Position numbers and translations under genes: made by a program. Source: Chloroflexota bacterium (GTDB lineage: Bacteria; Chloroflexota; UBA6077; FW602-bin22; CADDYW01). From it: DNA of 64,000 nt. A model generated the notes under the pieces. That model saw only the letters and a program-made list of their open reading frames with translations. It was not told where the DNA came from and did no database searches. Positions 8,731 to 17,936 of the stretch are shown here, one piece after another; positions within the stretch are counted from its first letter, which is position 1; every line of letters begins with the position of its first letter. The stretch is from positions 41,186-105,185 of the forward strand of contig JAJPIK010000093.1 in NCBI GenBank assembly GCA_021324795.1, read 5' to 3'.

Positions 8731-9660
8731 ATGGTCGTTCGACAAAGACTGGTCCAGCTCACCAACGATGTATTGGTCGTCGAAGCAGGCGCCACTGTCG
8801 AGACGAGTCTGGTGATTGGCGGGGATCCCGAGGTACCGTCGGGGCTCGTCGAAGAGTGGGCGATCGAGGTCCAGGGGTTACCGCGCAAGTGGTACACGCT
8901 TTCCACGGAACGGCTTCGGCTGGCAGCGAATGAAAATCGAGAAGTGCTGCTCGTCATTCATCCCCCTCATGAAGATCCCCACGCGCCGTTGGGCACGTAC
9001 GATTTCGTCGTCCGGCTCATCCCAACCGCAGGGCAGGCGCTTATTGATTTGCCAGCTCGCCTGGATGCACTACCGCCGGGCGCCCGGACCATGCGCAGTC
9101 GCTTGCTCGAGTATTTACCTGCCGCCTATCGGGATGATCTCTTTCTCGCTCGTTTTCTCCTAATCTTTCAGAGCATTTTGGATCCCATCGAGCACACCAT
9201 CGACAACACCCATAACTATTTCGATCCGTCCTTGGTACCTGCCCGGTTACTGCCGTGGCTGGCCTCGTGGGTGGACCTCACCCTGGAACCGGAGCTCGAC
9301 GAAGCAACCCAGCGTGAGCTCCTCCACCGGGCCGTTGCCCTGTATCGCTGGAAAGGTACCCGGCGCGGGCTGCGCGAGGAGCTTCAGATGCGAACCGGAG
9401 CCCGCGTCCTGATCGTCGAAAACTTCGACGGCATGCGGCTGGGACAGGACGCGGCTCTGGGTCTGAACACCCAGCTTGGTCAACCGCTGGACGGCAGCAT
9501 GAGCGTCACTTTTGCCCAATCCGACGAACGATTACTCGATCCACGGCGCGCCGATGCACTCGTCGAAGAGCTGAAGCCCGCGCACGTCGGCCACGTTCTC
9601 CGCATCGTTCGCGCGCCGGGCGAAAGAAGTAAAGACTTCTCAGGAGGTAACCGTGGCTAG
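8731..9660 (+). CDS. Phage tail protein I-like baseplate protein (Afp12-like) with N-terminal beta domain
   Basis: A 309-residue protein. The C-terminal two thirds match phage tail protein I (LLEYLPAAYRDDLFLARFLLIFQSIL, HNYFDPSLVPARLLPWLASWVDL, VALYRWKGTRRGLREELQMRTG), which links wedges to the sheath or fibres. The first ~110 residues form a separate beta domain (VVEAGATVETSLVI, WAIEVQGLPRKWYTL) that strongly resembles a domain in the membrane-anchored FHA protein two genes downstream (WFKVELEGLPSSWYRI). The ATG at 8731 follows GGGGGAAG. The stop overlaps the GTG of the next gene by 8 nt. Confidence 0.87.
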   Translation: MVVRQRLVQLTNDVLVVEAGATVETSLVIGGDPEVPSGLVEEWAIEVQGLPRKWYTLSTERLRLAANENREVLLVIHPPHEDPHAPLGTYDFVVRLIPTAGQALIDLPARLDALPPGARTMRSRLLEYLPAAYRDDLFLARFLLIFQSILDPIEHTIDNTHNYFDPSLVPARLLPWLASWVDLTLEPELDEATQRELLHRAVALYRWKGTRRGLREELQMRTGARVLIVENFDGMRLGQDAALGLNTQLGQPLDGSMSVTFAQSDERLLDPRRADALVEELKPAHVGHVLRIVRAPGERSKDFSGGNRG

Positions 9661-11296
9661 CCTCGTCACCGCCGATGGCACCACGATTGAATTAACCGAC
9701 GGCGAGACCTTGATCGGACGGGGCGAACGGGACGAGAGCGATCCCCCAAAGGTCAACGTTGGCCCCTTCGCTGGAGGAGCGACCGTTTCGCGTCACCACG
9801 CCCGGATTATCCGGGGTGGCAGCCAGTGGTATCTGCGCGTCGAGCCCGAGGCACGGAACCCCACCTTCGTCGGAGGGCGACGCATCCCGGGCGGCGAAGA
9901 GACGCTGCTGTCCGATGGCACCTCGATTCAGCTTGGCGACCTCGTGCTCCGGTTTCGCGCGCCCGAGGCCATTCCGCCGCGCGACGACGAGACGATGTTC
10001 GAGAGTAACGACGTCATCGTGGCACCCGAGCCCTCTCCACCGGTTCCGCTCTCCCCGCCCGCGCCTCCGGCTCCGGAGACGGTCGCGGTCGCTGCCCAAC
10101 CCCCTCCGGTAGACTGGCCGGCCCGCCTACCGGAGCGGCCGGCGGTCGTCAGCTCGATCGGGGTCAGTGAGTTCAAACGCGTCAATCCGTTTCGGGGATT
10201 GATGATCGACGAAAACGCCTGGGCGGATGCGCACGAATACCATCGTACCCTGGCCCGCCTCCACCTGCTGAGTGGCCACGGCTGGGGCATCGTCGAAGGG
10301 CTGGAAGTCGTTGCCGATCGTCGAGAGCCGAACACCCTCTTCATTCGCCCGGGCGTAGCTATCGACCCACACGGCTACGCGCTAGTGGTTGGCCAGGAAC
10401 GACGTTTGACCGTCACCGTCGGTCAGGGGGTGACGGTGTACGTGATCGCACGTCGGCACGAGGAACTGACCGCACCTCAGCGCTACTGGAGCGACCAGGA
10501 CGAGTACACCCGGATCATCGAGAAATGTGAAACCCTGGTGCAGACGACCCCGCCGTTGGCGCCGGCGATCGAACTGGCACGAGTCACGATGAGCGGAGCG
10601 CTGCGCAACGCCGCGGACGTGCTCGCACCGCAGCCGGGCGAGATCGACCTGCGCTTCCGCGAACGGCTGGCGATTCGTCCACGGCCCGACCTCGCGGTCG
10701 CCCAGCTCGCCTTACCCGATGAACCACTTGATGGCTCGGGTTCGCGAGGACACATCCCTGGCCTGCGCTACCTCTTGCGCGAACTGAGCTTGACAACGGC
10801 TTACCGGTCTCGCTGGGCCGGCAGCGTCCGTCTGGGGGACTCGATCCCGGCGGTTTCGTTCCTCTACCTCAGTGGTTCACGGGGATTTCACGTCGACAGC
10901 ACCGCGCAGGCCCACCTGCAGGATTTTCTCCAGCATGGTGGCTTGATCTTCGCCGACGGCTGCCAAGGGGAGCTAACCGTCGAGTTCGCCGCCGCGGTCC
11001 AGGCAATGGCCACTGCCTTGGGCCGACAGCTACAGCCGGTGGTGCGCTGGCATCCGATGTTAACCGCTCGCCACGTTTTCGCCGAGCCGCCGCTCAGTAG
11101 CCCGGACCGTATCGCGCTGGCCGAGGGCGATGGGATTGTCCTGAGCACGGCCGATTACGGCTGTGCCTGGCAGGGAGGTGCTCCTGACCATCCGCTCTCG
11201 CGCGAGATGGTTCGCGCCGCTCTCGAGTTTGGCATCAACGTCCTGGTCTACGCACGTCAGCGCCAGCGTCCCCTCGAAGCGCTCGATTATGACTAA
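9653..11296 (+). CDS. FHA-domain eCIS baseplate-associated protein with DUF4159
   Basis: A 547-residue, three-part protein. Residues ~1-103 are an FHA phosphothreonine-binding domain (GR 22-23, SRHH 46-49, NPTFVGG 69-75). A Pro-rich linker (~123-155) leads to a module at ~178-330 common in contractile tail loci (NPFRGLMIDENAWADAHEYH, GHGWGIVEGLEV, IRPGVAIDPHGYAL). The C-terminus (~375-547) resembles DUF4159 (FLYLSGSRGFHV, LIFADGCQGEL). A GTG start is chosen because AGGAGG lies just upstream and it overlaps the preceding stop. The FHA domain suggests regulation or tethering by Ser/Thr kinases; this is inference. Confidence 0.8.
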   Translation: MASLVTADGTTIELTDGETLIGRGERDESDPPKVNVGPFAGGATVSRHHARIIRGGSQWYLRVEPEARNPTFVGGRRIPGGEETLLSDGTSIQLGDLVLRFRAPEAIPPRDDETMFESNDVIVAPEPSPPVPLSPPAPPAPETVAVAAQPPPVDWPARLPERPAVVSSIGVSEFKRVNPFRGLMIDENAWADAHEYHRTLARLHLLSGHGWGIVEGLEVVADRREPNTLFIRPGVAIDPHGYALVVGQERRLTVTVGQGVTVYVIARRHEELTAPQRYWSDQDEYTRIIEKCETLVQTTPPLAPAIELARVTMSGALRNAADVLAPQPGEIDLRFRERLAIRPRPDLAVAQLALPDEPLDGSGSRGHIPGLRYLLRELSLTTAYRSRWAGSVRLGDSIPAVSFLYLSGSRGFHVDSTAQAHLQDFLQHGGLIFADGCQGELTVEFAAAVQAMATALGRQLQPVVRWHPMLTARHVFAEPPLSSPDRIALAEGDGIVLSTADYGCAWQGGAPDHPLSREMVRAALEFGINVLVYARQRQRPLEALDYD

Positions 11297-11320
11297 GGTA
11301 TTGTTCAGGCGGAGTAGGGT

Positions 11321-14218
11321 ATGGCCGAACTGATCGCAGGGGGACAAACCCGACTGGCGATTCCTTCTGATAACGCGCTCGTTGGGCGGCACAGCGACGA
11401 TGGGAGCTTCACCCCTGACATCGACCTGGCCGATCTGGAAGGTGGACGGACCGTCTCGCGACGCCACGCCCGGATCATGCGCCAGAACGGTCAGTGGTAT
11501 CTGACTGTCGAGACCGGGACGACCAACCGGACCGTCGTCGCCGGGCGCGAGCTCATCGCCAAAGAGCAAGTCCTCCTCAGCGATGGCGACACGATTTGCC
11601 TGGGCAAGGTCGAGCTTGTCTTCCGTAAAGAGGCTGAGCCGCCCGCACCGCCAATCGATGCCACCGTCGTTGGCGCTGCCGCGGCGACGGCTGAGCTACG
11701 GACGGACGGCCAAGTCTTCCCACTCAGCGCTCCCGAGGGACGTGTTCTCAGCATCGGCCGCCATTCCGACGACCAATCCTATCGGCCGGATATCGACCTG
11801 GCGGATCTGCCCCATGGCCGTACCGTCTCGCGCCACCATGGTCAGCTTTCCAACCGCGGCGGCCAGTGGTTTTTCCGTGTCGAAGCCGAGGTGACTAATC
11901 CCACCATTCTTGACGGCAAGCAGCTCGAGCGTGGGCAAGAAGTCACCCTGGCGGATGGCAACCAACTGCAGTTGGGGCGGGTGGTGCTGACGTTCCACCA
12001 GATCGCCCAGGTTCAAAGCACGACCGACGAGCTGATCGAGCTGACCCTTGATCCAGCCCAGGTCGAGGTCGCGGCCGGCAGCGAAGTCCAGATGACGGTG
12101 ACGGTGATCAATCACACCGGTCACGTCGATTGGTTCAAGGTGGAGCTCGAGGGTCTGCCGTCGAGCTGGTACAGGATCTTGCTTCCCGACGGCAGCATTG
12201 GTGCGCCAGCCCTGGTTCGATTGTTCCATACGCCTGCCCACGCGACTCCTTCGTCGGATGCCGTGGCAAAGCTCAAGATTGTCTTTGCGCCGCCCCGCCA
12301 TTTCGCAGCGCGAGCTGGTGTCCATCCCATCGTGGTCAGCGCAACTACCCAGGGTGAGCCGCCGCAGCGCCGGGCGCGAACCAGCCAGCTCACGATCGGA
12401 CCGTTCCAAAGCTTGATTCTTGAGCTGGATCCTCAAGAGATTCGCCAGCCCAAGGGAAGCTACCGCGTCGCGGTGCAGAACCTGGGCAACGAGACCGTCA
12501 CTGCCAGCCTCCAGGTCGAAGGAAACGGGCTGGTCGCGGAATGGGATCGCAAAGAGATTTACCGTGGCGTGCCGCTCGCGAATGGCGCCAAGGATCAAGC
12601 CTCCTTGCAGGTACGTGTTCAGCGACGCCACTGGCTGGGGCCGGACCGCGCATACCCGCTGTCAGTCAAGACGGTGGTACCCGGCGCGGAGCTGGCCCAG
12701 GCGGCCACTTTGGTCTGTCCACCGCGGATCCCTCTCTGGCTACAAACTGCCTACCGTAAAGTTGCCGGCGCGTTGTCGCCAGTCGTCATGCTCGGCGTTT
12801 TCCTGGGTCTCTTACTCGCACTTTGGCTGCTCGTCTTGCGGCCACCGCAGATCACCTCTTTCGACGTACAACCTTCTTCAGTCGTCGTGGGAACTCCGGT
12901 CGCCTTGTCCTACACCCTCGACAACCGGGCGGTGCGGGTATCCATTGACCCGCAAACGACGAATCAGCAACTGCCCGTGCCGAGTGGCAAACTCACCGTT
13001 CAGCCAACGGCCACAACGAAGTACACGTTGACAACCTACAACTGGCTTGGCTTGATCCCGAACTCGGAGTCACGGGTCGTCGAGGTGCGTCCGGCGCCGC
13101 CGCAGCCCAAAATCCTGACCTTCACCGCGAATCCGGATCACATCAGTAAAGAGGGCGATCCGGTGACGTTGAGCTGGCAGACCGATGGCGTTAGTCAGGT
13201 CACGATCACGCCGGGGAATGAGTTAGCCGACCTCAAGCCGACGGGCCAAGCCATCGTCCACCCCCAGAGCAATCACGCGATCTACGAATTAACGGCAGTT
13301 GGCAGTGATCCTAATAAACCGATCACTAGCACCGTCGAAGTGGTCGTCAATCCACCGCAGATCCTGTCCTTCACCGCCACGCCTGAAACAGTCGACCAAG
13401 GTGGTGAAGTTCGTCTCCGCTGGGCAGCGCAGAACTTCACCAAGCTGACTATCAAAGCAGACAAAGGCGAGATCGTGCCGGGGCAGTCGCAGATCGACGT
13501 CCCAGCCAGCGCCACCGATCAGGTAGTCCATCCGCTTGAAGATACTCAGTATACGATCACCGCGACGAACGCGGGTGGCACCGACAGCAAAGTCGTGAAG
13601 GTGTCGGTCACCCCTATGCATATCGTGTTCTTCAAAGCCGAGCCTTCTTCGATCGCCAAGGGGGACCGGACCAATCTGAGCTGGAACGTTGTCGGCGCGG
13701 CGTCGCTCGCCATCCAGCCAGGTGGCGCAGTGGCGCCGGGGGAGACGACGCGCGTCGTCCAACCGGATACCACGACCGACTACATTCTGACAGCAACCGG
13801 GTTCGACGGGAAACAGATCCAACAGAAAGTGACGGTAACCGTCGGGCTCGGACCGGTGAAGGTCGATTTCTTCACCGCAGCGCCGACGACGATTGCCAAG
13901 GGGGAGCAAGCTACCCTCACCTACAGCGTCCAGAATGCGAAGCACCTGACGATTATCGGCAGCGACAACAAAACAGTGTTGGACATCCCGGTGAGCTCAC
14001 CGAGCCTCCAGGGAAGCGTCAACGTCTCGCCACAGCAAACCACGACCTACACCCTTACCGTCGTCAACGACTCTGGCCAGACCGCCCAGCCCGCCGTCAT
14101 CACCGTGGCCCCACTCACGTCCACCGCGGCCCCCTCGCCGGCTGCGGGCTCAAGCTCAGGATCTGCTGGAGGAGACAAAACGCCTACCCCAACGCCAAAG
14201 CCGGCCCCCAAACCGTAG
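11321..14218 (+). CDS. Membrane-anchored twin-FHA protein with five Ig-like repeats
   Basis: A 965-residue protein. Two FHA domains occupy ~1-103 (GR 22-23, SRRH 46-49) and ~125-228 (GR 146-147, SRHH 170-173). A beta region with probably two NEW3/Ig-type domains follows (~236-465), then one membrane segment (~486-507, LGVFLGLLLALWLLVL). After it come five Ig-like repeats (~510-940), each opening with a motif like FxAxPxxIxKGxxxxLSW, and a Pro/Thr-rich tail. Predicted topology puts the FHA domains in the cytosol and the Ig repeats outside. As last gene of the eCIS operon it could dock the particle to the membrane in a phosphorylation-dependent way. That role is inference; the domain order is visible. 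Confidence 0.8.
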   Translation: MAELIAGGQTRLAIPSDNALVGRHSDDGSFTPDIDLADLEGGRTVSRRHARIMRQNGQWYLTVETGTTNRTVVAGRELIAKEQVLLSDGDTICLGKVELVFRKEAEPPAPPIDATVVGAAAATAELRTDGQVFPLSAPEGRVLSIGRHSDDQSYRPDIDLADLPHGRTVSRHHGQLSNRGGQWFFRVEAEVTNPTILDGKQLERGQEVTLADGNQLQLGRVVLTFHQIAQVQSTTDELIELTLDPAQVEVAAGSEVQMTVTVINHTGHVDWFKVELEGLPSSWYRILLPDGSIGAPALVRLFHTPAHATPSSDAVAKLKIVFAPPRHFAARAGVHPIVVSATTQGEPPQRRARTSQLTIGPFQSLILELDPQEIRQPKGSYRVAVQNLGNETVTASLQVEGNGLVAEWDRKEIYRGVPLANGAKDQASLQVRVQRRHWLGPDRAYPLSVKTVVPGAELAQAATLVCPPRIPLWLQTAYRKVAGALSPVVMLGVFLGLLLALWLLVLRPPQITSFDVQPSSVVVGTPVALSYTLDNRAVRVSIDPQTTNQQLPVPSGKLTVQPTATTKYTLTTYNWLGLIPNSESRVVEVRPAPPQPKILTFTANPDHISKEGDPVTLSWQTDGVSQVTITPGNELADLKPTGQAIVHPQSNHAIYELTAVGSDPNKPITSTVEVVVNPPQILSFTATPETVDQGGEVRLRWAAQNFTKLTIKADKGEIVPGQSQIDVPASATDQVVHPLEDTQYTITATNAGGTDSKVVKVSVTPMHIVFFKAEPSSIAKGDRTNLSWNVVGAASLAIQPGGAVAPGETTRVVQPDTTTDYILTATGFDGKQIQQKVTVTVGLGPVKVDFFTAAPTTIAKGEQATLTYSVQNAKHLTIIGSDNKTVLDIPVSSPSLQGSVNVSPQQTTTYTLTVVNDSGQTAQPAVITVAPLTSTAAPSPAAGSSSGSAGGDKTPTPTPKPAPKP

Positions 14219-14402
14219 GGGGCCCGCGACGGTTGGCCTGCCGGAAGCAGTTACGCACATGGCAGGTGCGCACTCGGCCGAAGGTGAACGGGTCCAGAAA
14301 AGTCTGGAAAACACAATCGTCCGCTTCGCCGATCACTCCTTCTGGCAAATCCTGGAGCGTGCCGGCGCGCTGCAGGAGTGATCCCGCCATTGACTTGAAA
14401 GC

Positions 14403-14438
14403 GCTGTGATTCCGAGAACATACCCTGGGAATCACAGC
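14403..14438 (+). terminator. Inverted repeat after the eCIS operon, possible terminator
   Basis: A perfect 11-bp stem, GCTGTGATTCC and GGAATCACAGC, with a 14-nt loop. It lies between the last eCIS gene and the ileS promoter. No U-tract follows, so a factor-dependent terminator or protein site is equally possible. Confidence 0.4.
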
Positions 14439-14459
14439 CTCCTGCCCGCTGCTCGGCCA

Positions 14460-14488
14460 TTGACACTGCCTACTTCCCCGTGTAGGAT
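14460..14488 (+). promoter_or_regulatory. Promoter of the T-box/ileS transcript
   Basis: TTGACA, 17-nt spacer, TAGGAT: a near-consensus housekeeping promoter placed upstream of the T-box leader. Confidence 0.75.
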
Positions 14489-14509
14489 CTACGTTGGTAG
14501 ATTGGAAAT

Positions 14510-14815
14510 TCAAATAACTGCTCGTTTCCAAAGGCGTTGACGGAAAGAGTAGGCGAGGTAGACGCTCCAGAGAGCCCGGGGGAGGTGCGACCGGGTGCCG
14601 AGCCCCGCCGAAAATCGTTCTTGAGCCACTCGGCTGAACGCGGAAGTCTCTTCCAACAGTAAGCCGGGTCGGGGGTCGTCGGCCGTTACCACTGACGAGG
14701 GTTCGTGCCGCTTTGTTCGCACTGACCTTTTCACGAGTGCGCCCACGGCGAATGGGGGTGGTACCGCGGGAGATTCCGGCTCTCGTCCCTTTATGGAGAC
14801 GAGAGTTTTTTTGTT
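14510..14815 (+). promoter_or_regulatory. T-box riboswitch controlling ileS
   Basis: The leader has the stem I signature (AGAGTAGGCGAGGTAG and CAGAGAGCCCGGG), a candidate specifier ATC at 14614-14616 (isoleucine), and the universal T-box sequence GGGTGGTACCGCGG at 14756-14769. An intrinsic terminator follows: CTCTCGTC 14780-14787 pairs with GACGAGAG 14798-14805 before a run of T. Uncharged tRNA-Ile should stabilise the antiterminator and allow ileS transcription. The 5' boundary is approximate. Confidence 0.92.
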
Positions 14816-14825
14816 GGGAGGAACT

Positions 14826-17800
14826 TTGTTCAACCCGGTAACTAGCAAGCCAGACTTTCCGGCGATGGAAGTAGCGACGCTCGATTTTTGGAAGACGTCG
14901 CGGGCTTTTGAGAAGCTGCGCCAACAGAATCAGGGAAATCCGACCTTTTCGTTCATCGACGGACCGATCACCGCGAACAATCCGATGGGAGTTCACCACG
15001 CCTGGGGACGAACCTACAAGGACCTGTTTCAGCGCTACCAGGCCATGCTCGGCAAGGATGAACGCTACCAGAACGGCTTCGACTGCCAGGGCCTTTGGGT
15101 CGAGGTCGAGGTCGAGAAACAGCTTGGCCTGAACTCGAAGCGTGACATCGAGCATTACGGCCTCGCCGAGTTTGCACGCCGCTGCAAAGAGCGTGTTTGG
15201 ACGTACTCCGGCGTGCAAACCGAGCAGTCGATCCGCCTTGGCCAGTGGATGGACTGGGACCGCTCCTACTACACGATGACCGATACGAACATCGAGTACA
15301 TCTGGCACTTCTTGAAGACCTGCTTCGAGAAGGGCTGGCTCTACCGAGGGGCCCGAGCCATGCCCTGGTGCACCCGCTGTGGCACCTCGCTAAGTCAACA
15401 CGAGCTGATCGACAGCTATCGCGATGTCAACCACCTTTCGGTGACGCTGAAGCTGCCCCTGAAGGGCCGCGCCAGGGAGGCAATCCTGGTCTGGACGACC
15501 ACACCCTGGACCCTGCCGGCCAACGTCGCCGCGGCGGTCCAGCCGGAGCTGGAGTACCTTCAGGTCCGTCAGGGCGACGAGGCCTACTACCTCGCCAAGA
15601 ACACGGTTCGGATGCTGCGCGGACCATACATCGTCGAGCGCACTCTGAAGGGCGCGGAACTGGTCGGACGGGAGTACGTCGCACCGTTCCCGACGTTGCC
15701 CGCCCAGCGCAACCTCGTCCATAAGATCGTGCCCTGGTCGGAAGTCTCGGAAGCAGAAGGCACCGGCGTCGTCCACATCGCCCCGGGCTGCGGCGCCGAG
15801 GACTACGAGCTCAGCAAAGCCGAGAATCTGCCGGTCGTCATCCCAATCGACGATTTCGGCAATTACTTCGACGGCTTCGACTGGCTCAGTCGGCGCAACG
15901 TCTCGGAGGTCGCCCAGCCGATCGTCGACGACCTGACCCGGCGCGGCGTGCTCTACGCGGTCGAGGAGTACACGCACCGCTACCCGGTCTGCTGGCGTTG
16001 TGCTTCCGAGCTGGTTTTCCGATTGGTCGACGAGTGGTTCATCTCGGCCAAGGAGATCCGACCCCAGATGATTCAGGCGGCGCGCGAGGTCGAGTGGATC
16101 CCGGATTGGGCCGGTAAGCGGATGGAAGACTGGCTCAATAATATGGGCGATTGGTGCATCTCGCGCAAGCGCTACTGGGGCCTGCCCTTGCCGTTCTACA
16201 TCTGTCAATGCGGCGAGATGACCGTGGTCGGCTCGCTCGACGAGCTGAAGCAGCTCGCGGTGACTGGTCTCGACCAGCTTGCCGAGCTTCATCGGCCCTG
16301 GATCGACGCGGTTCAGATCCGCTGTCCGAAGTGCGGCAGCGTCGCCTCGCGGGTACCGGACGTCGGCGATTGCTGGCTCGACGCCGGTATCGTGCCGTTC
16401 TCGACGCTTGGCTATCTAACCGACCGTCAGTATTGGGAGAAGTGGTTCCCGGCCGATCTCGTCCTGGAGATGCGCGAGCAGATCCGGCTCTGGTTCTACT
16501 CGATGCTCTTCATGAGCGTGACTTTGGTCGGCAAGGCGCCATACAAACGCGTCTTCGTCTACGAGAAAGTTTATGACGAGTTTGGCCGCCCCATGCACAA
16601 AAGTGCTGGCAACGCGATCTCGTTCAGCGAAGCGGTCGATCGCATGGGCGCCGACGTGATGCGCTGGATCTACTGCGGCCAGAACCCGGAATCAAATCTG
16701 AACTTCGGCTACGGCCTGGCCGACGAGACCCGGCGCAAGCTGCTGACGCTCTGGAACGTCTACTCGTTCTTCGTCACCTACGCGAACATCGATCAATTCG
16801 ACCCGACCAAGGTGAACGTACCGGTCGACATGCGCACGGCACTCGATCGCTGGATCCTGGCTCGGCTGCAGGAGGTCACCGCGTCGGCGAATCAGGCCAT
16901 CGGCGGCTACACCCCCATCGAGGCCATCCGCCGGTTCGAGGAGTTCTTCGACGATTTGTCGAACTGGTACCTGCGCCGCAGCCGACGCCGCTTCTGGAAG
17001 AGCGAGGCCGATCTTGATAAGTCGGCTGCCTATCTCACGCTCTACGAGACGCTGATCCAGCTCAGCAAGCTGCTCGCGCCGGTCGTGCCGTTCCTGTCCG
17101 AAGAGCTGTATCAGAACCTGGTTCGCTCGGTCGACGCCAACGCTCCGGTCAGCGTGCACCTGTCACGCTATCCACAGGCGCAGGAGGCGCTGCTCGACGA
17201 GGCGTTACTCGCCGAGATGGCGCTGCTCCGTGAGGTCGTCGAACTGGGACGCGCCGCGCGGAACAAGGCGGGGCTGAAAGTGCGCCAACCCTTGGCCGAG
17301 CTGCTGGTCAAGCTCCCCGATTCGGCGGATCAAGCCGCGGTGGCGCGCCTGGTCGGTCAGATCCAGGACGAGCTGAACGTGAAGAACGTTCGCTTCGTCG
17401 ACAATCTGGGCGATCTGGTGACCTATTCGGTGAAAGGCAAGCCACAATTGCTCGGGCCGAAGTACCATCGGAATGCGCCAAAGGTGATGGAAGCTCTGCG
17501 CAACGCCAACGCCGCCCAGATCGCCCGTCAGGTTCAGGCCGGCCAGAACGTCACCGTCGACGGCTACACCCTTGCGCCCGAAGAAGTCGACGTCTCGGTC
17601 TCGGATCGGCCCGGTTTGAGCATCGCGACCGACGTGAACGTGGCTGTCGCGGTCACGACAACCTTGACACCGGAACTGGTCCAGGAAGGACTAGCACGCG
17701 AGCTGGTCCACCGGATCCAGACCATGCGCAAGGCCGCTGACTTCCAGATCGAGGATCGGATCACGACCTACTACGAAGCGCCGCCCGCCATCAAAGACGT

Positions 17801-17936
17801 CTTCGACAACTTCGGAGGCTACATCAAACAAGAGACGTTGTCGCGTCAGCTTTGCCCGGGACCGGGACCGGCCGACGCCTATCGTGAGTCGCTGAGCCTG
17901 GATGGTCATCGCGTCGAGCTGGCGGTGAGCCGATGA
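14826..17936 (+). CDS. ileS: Isoleucyl-tRNA synthetase
   Basis: Charges tRNA-Ile with isoleucine. 1036 residues from a TTG start at 14826, placed 4 nt after GGGAGG; this gives the typical N-terminus (FNPVTSKPDFPAME). An upstream in-frame ATG at 14793 lies inside the T-box terminator and is rejected. Class I signatures: HIGH variant in PMGVHHAWGR, KMSKS variant in MHKSAGNAISF, the GDWCISRKRYWGLPLPFY stretch, and cysteine pairs CTRC and CPKC that may bind zinc. A C-terminal anticodon domain follows. It belongs to the HHAWGR-type subgroup rather than the E. coli-like one. Regulated by the T-box leader. galE overlaps its stop (ATGA). Confidence 0.97.
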   Translation: MFNPVTSKPDFPAMEVATLDFWKTSRAFEKLRQQNQGNPTFSFIDGPITANNPMGVHHAWGRTYKDLFQRYQAMLGKDERYQNGFDCQGLWVEVEVEKQLGLNSKRDIEHYGLAEFARRCKERVWTYSGVQTEQSIRLGQWMDWDRSYYTMTDTNIEYIWHFLKTCFEKGWLYRGARAMPWCTRCGTSLSQHELIDSYRDVNHLSVTLKLPLKGRAREAILVWTTTPWTLPANVAAAVQPELEYLQVRQGDEAYYLAKNTVRMLRGPYIVERTLKGAELVGREYVAPFPTLPAQRNLVHKIVPWSEVSEAEGTGVVHIAPGCGAEDYELSKAENLPVVIPIDDFGNYFDGFDWLSRRNVSEVAQPIVDDLTRRGVLYAVEEYTHRYPVCWRCASELVFRLVDEWFISAKEIRPQMIQAAREVEWIPDWAGKRMEDWLNNMGDWCISRKRYWGLPLPFYICQCGEMTVVGSLDELKQLAVTGLDQLAELHRPWIDAVQIRCPKCGSVASRVPDVGDCWLDAGIVPFSTLGYLTDRQYWEKWFPADLVLEMREQIRLWFYSMLFMSVTLVGKAPYKRVFVYEKVYDEFGRPMHKSAGNAISFSEAVDRMGADVMRWIYCGQNPESNLNFGYGLADETRRKLLTLWNVYSFFVTYANIDQFDPTKVNVPVDMRTALDRWILARLQEVTASANQAIGGYTPIEAIRRFEEFFDDLSNWYLRRSRRRFWKSEADLDKSAAYLTLYETLIQLSKLLAPVVPFLSEELYQNLVRSVDANAPVSVHLSRYPQAQEALLDEALLAEMALLREVVELGRAARNKAGLKVRQPLAELLVKLPDSADQAAVARLVGQIQDELNVKNVRFVDNLGDLVTYSVKGKPQLLGPKYHRNAPKVMEALRNANAAQIARQVQAGQNVTVDGYTLAPEEVDVSVSDRPGLSIATDVNVAVAVTTTLTPELVQEGLARELVHRIQTMRKAADFQIEDRITTYYEAPPAIKDVFDNFGGYIKQETLSRQLCPGPGPADAYRESLSLDGHRVELAVSR

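Noticed and set aside
14793..14825. ATG at 14793 as ileS start
   Set aside because: It lies within the T-box terminator hairpin and has no ribosome site; the TTG at 14826 has GGGAGG at 4 nt and gives the family N-terminus.
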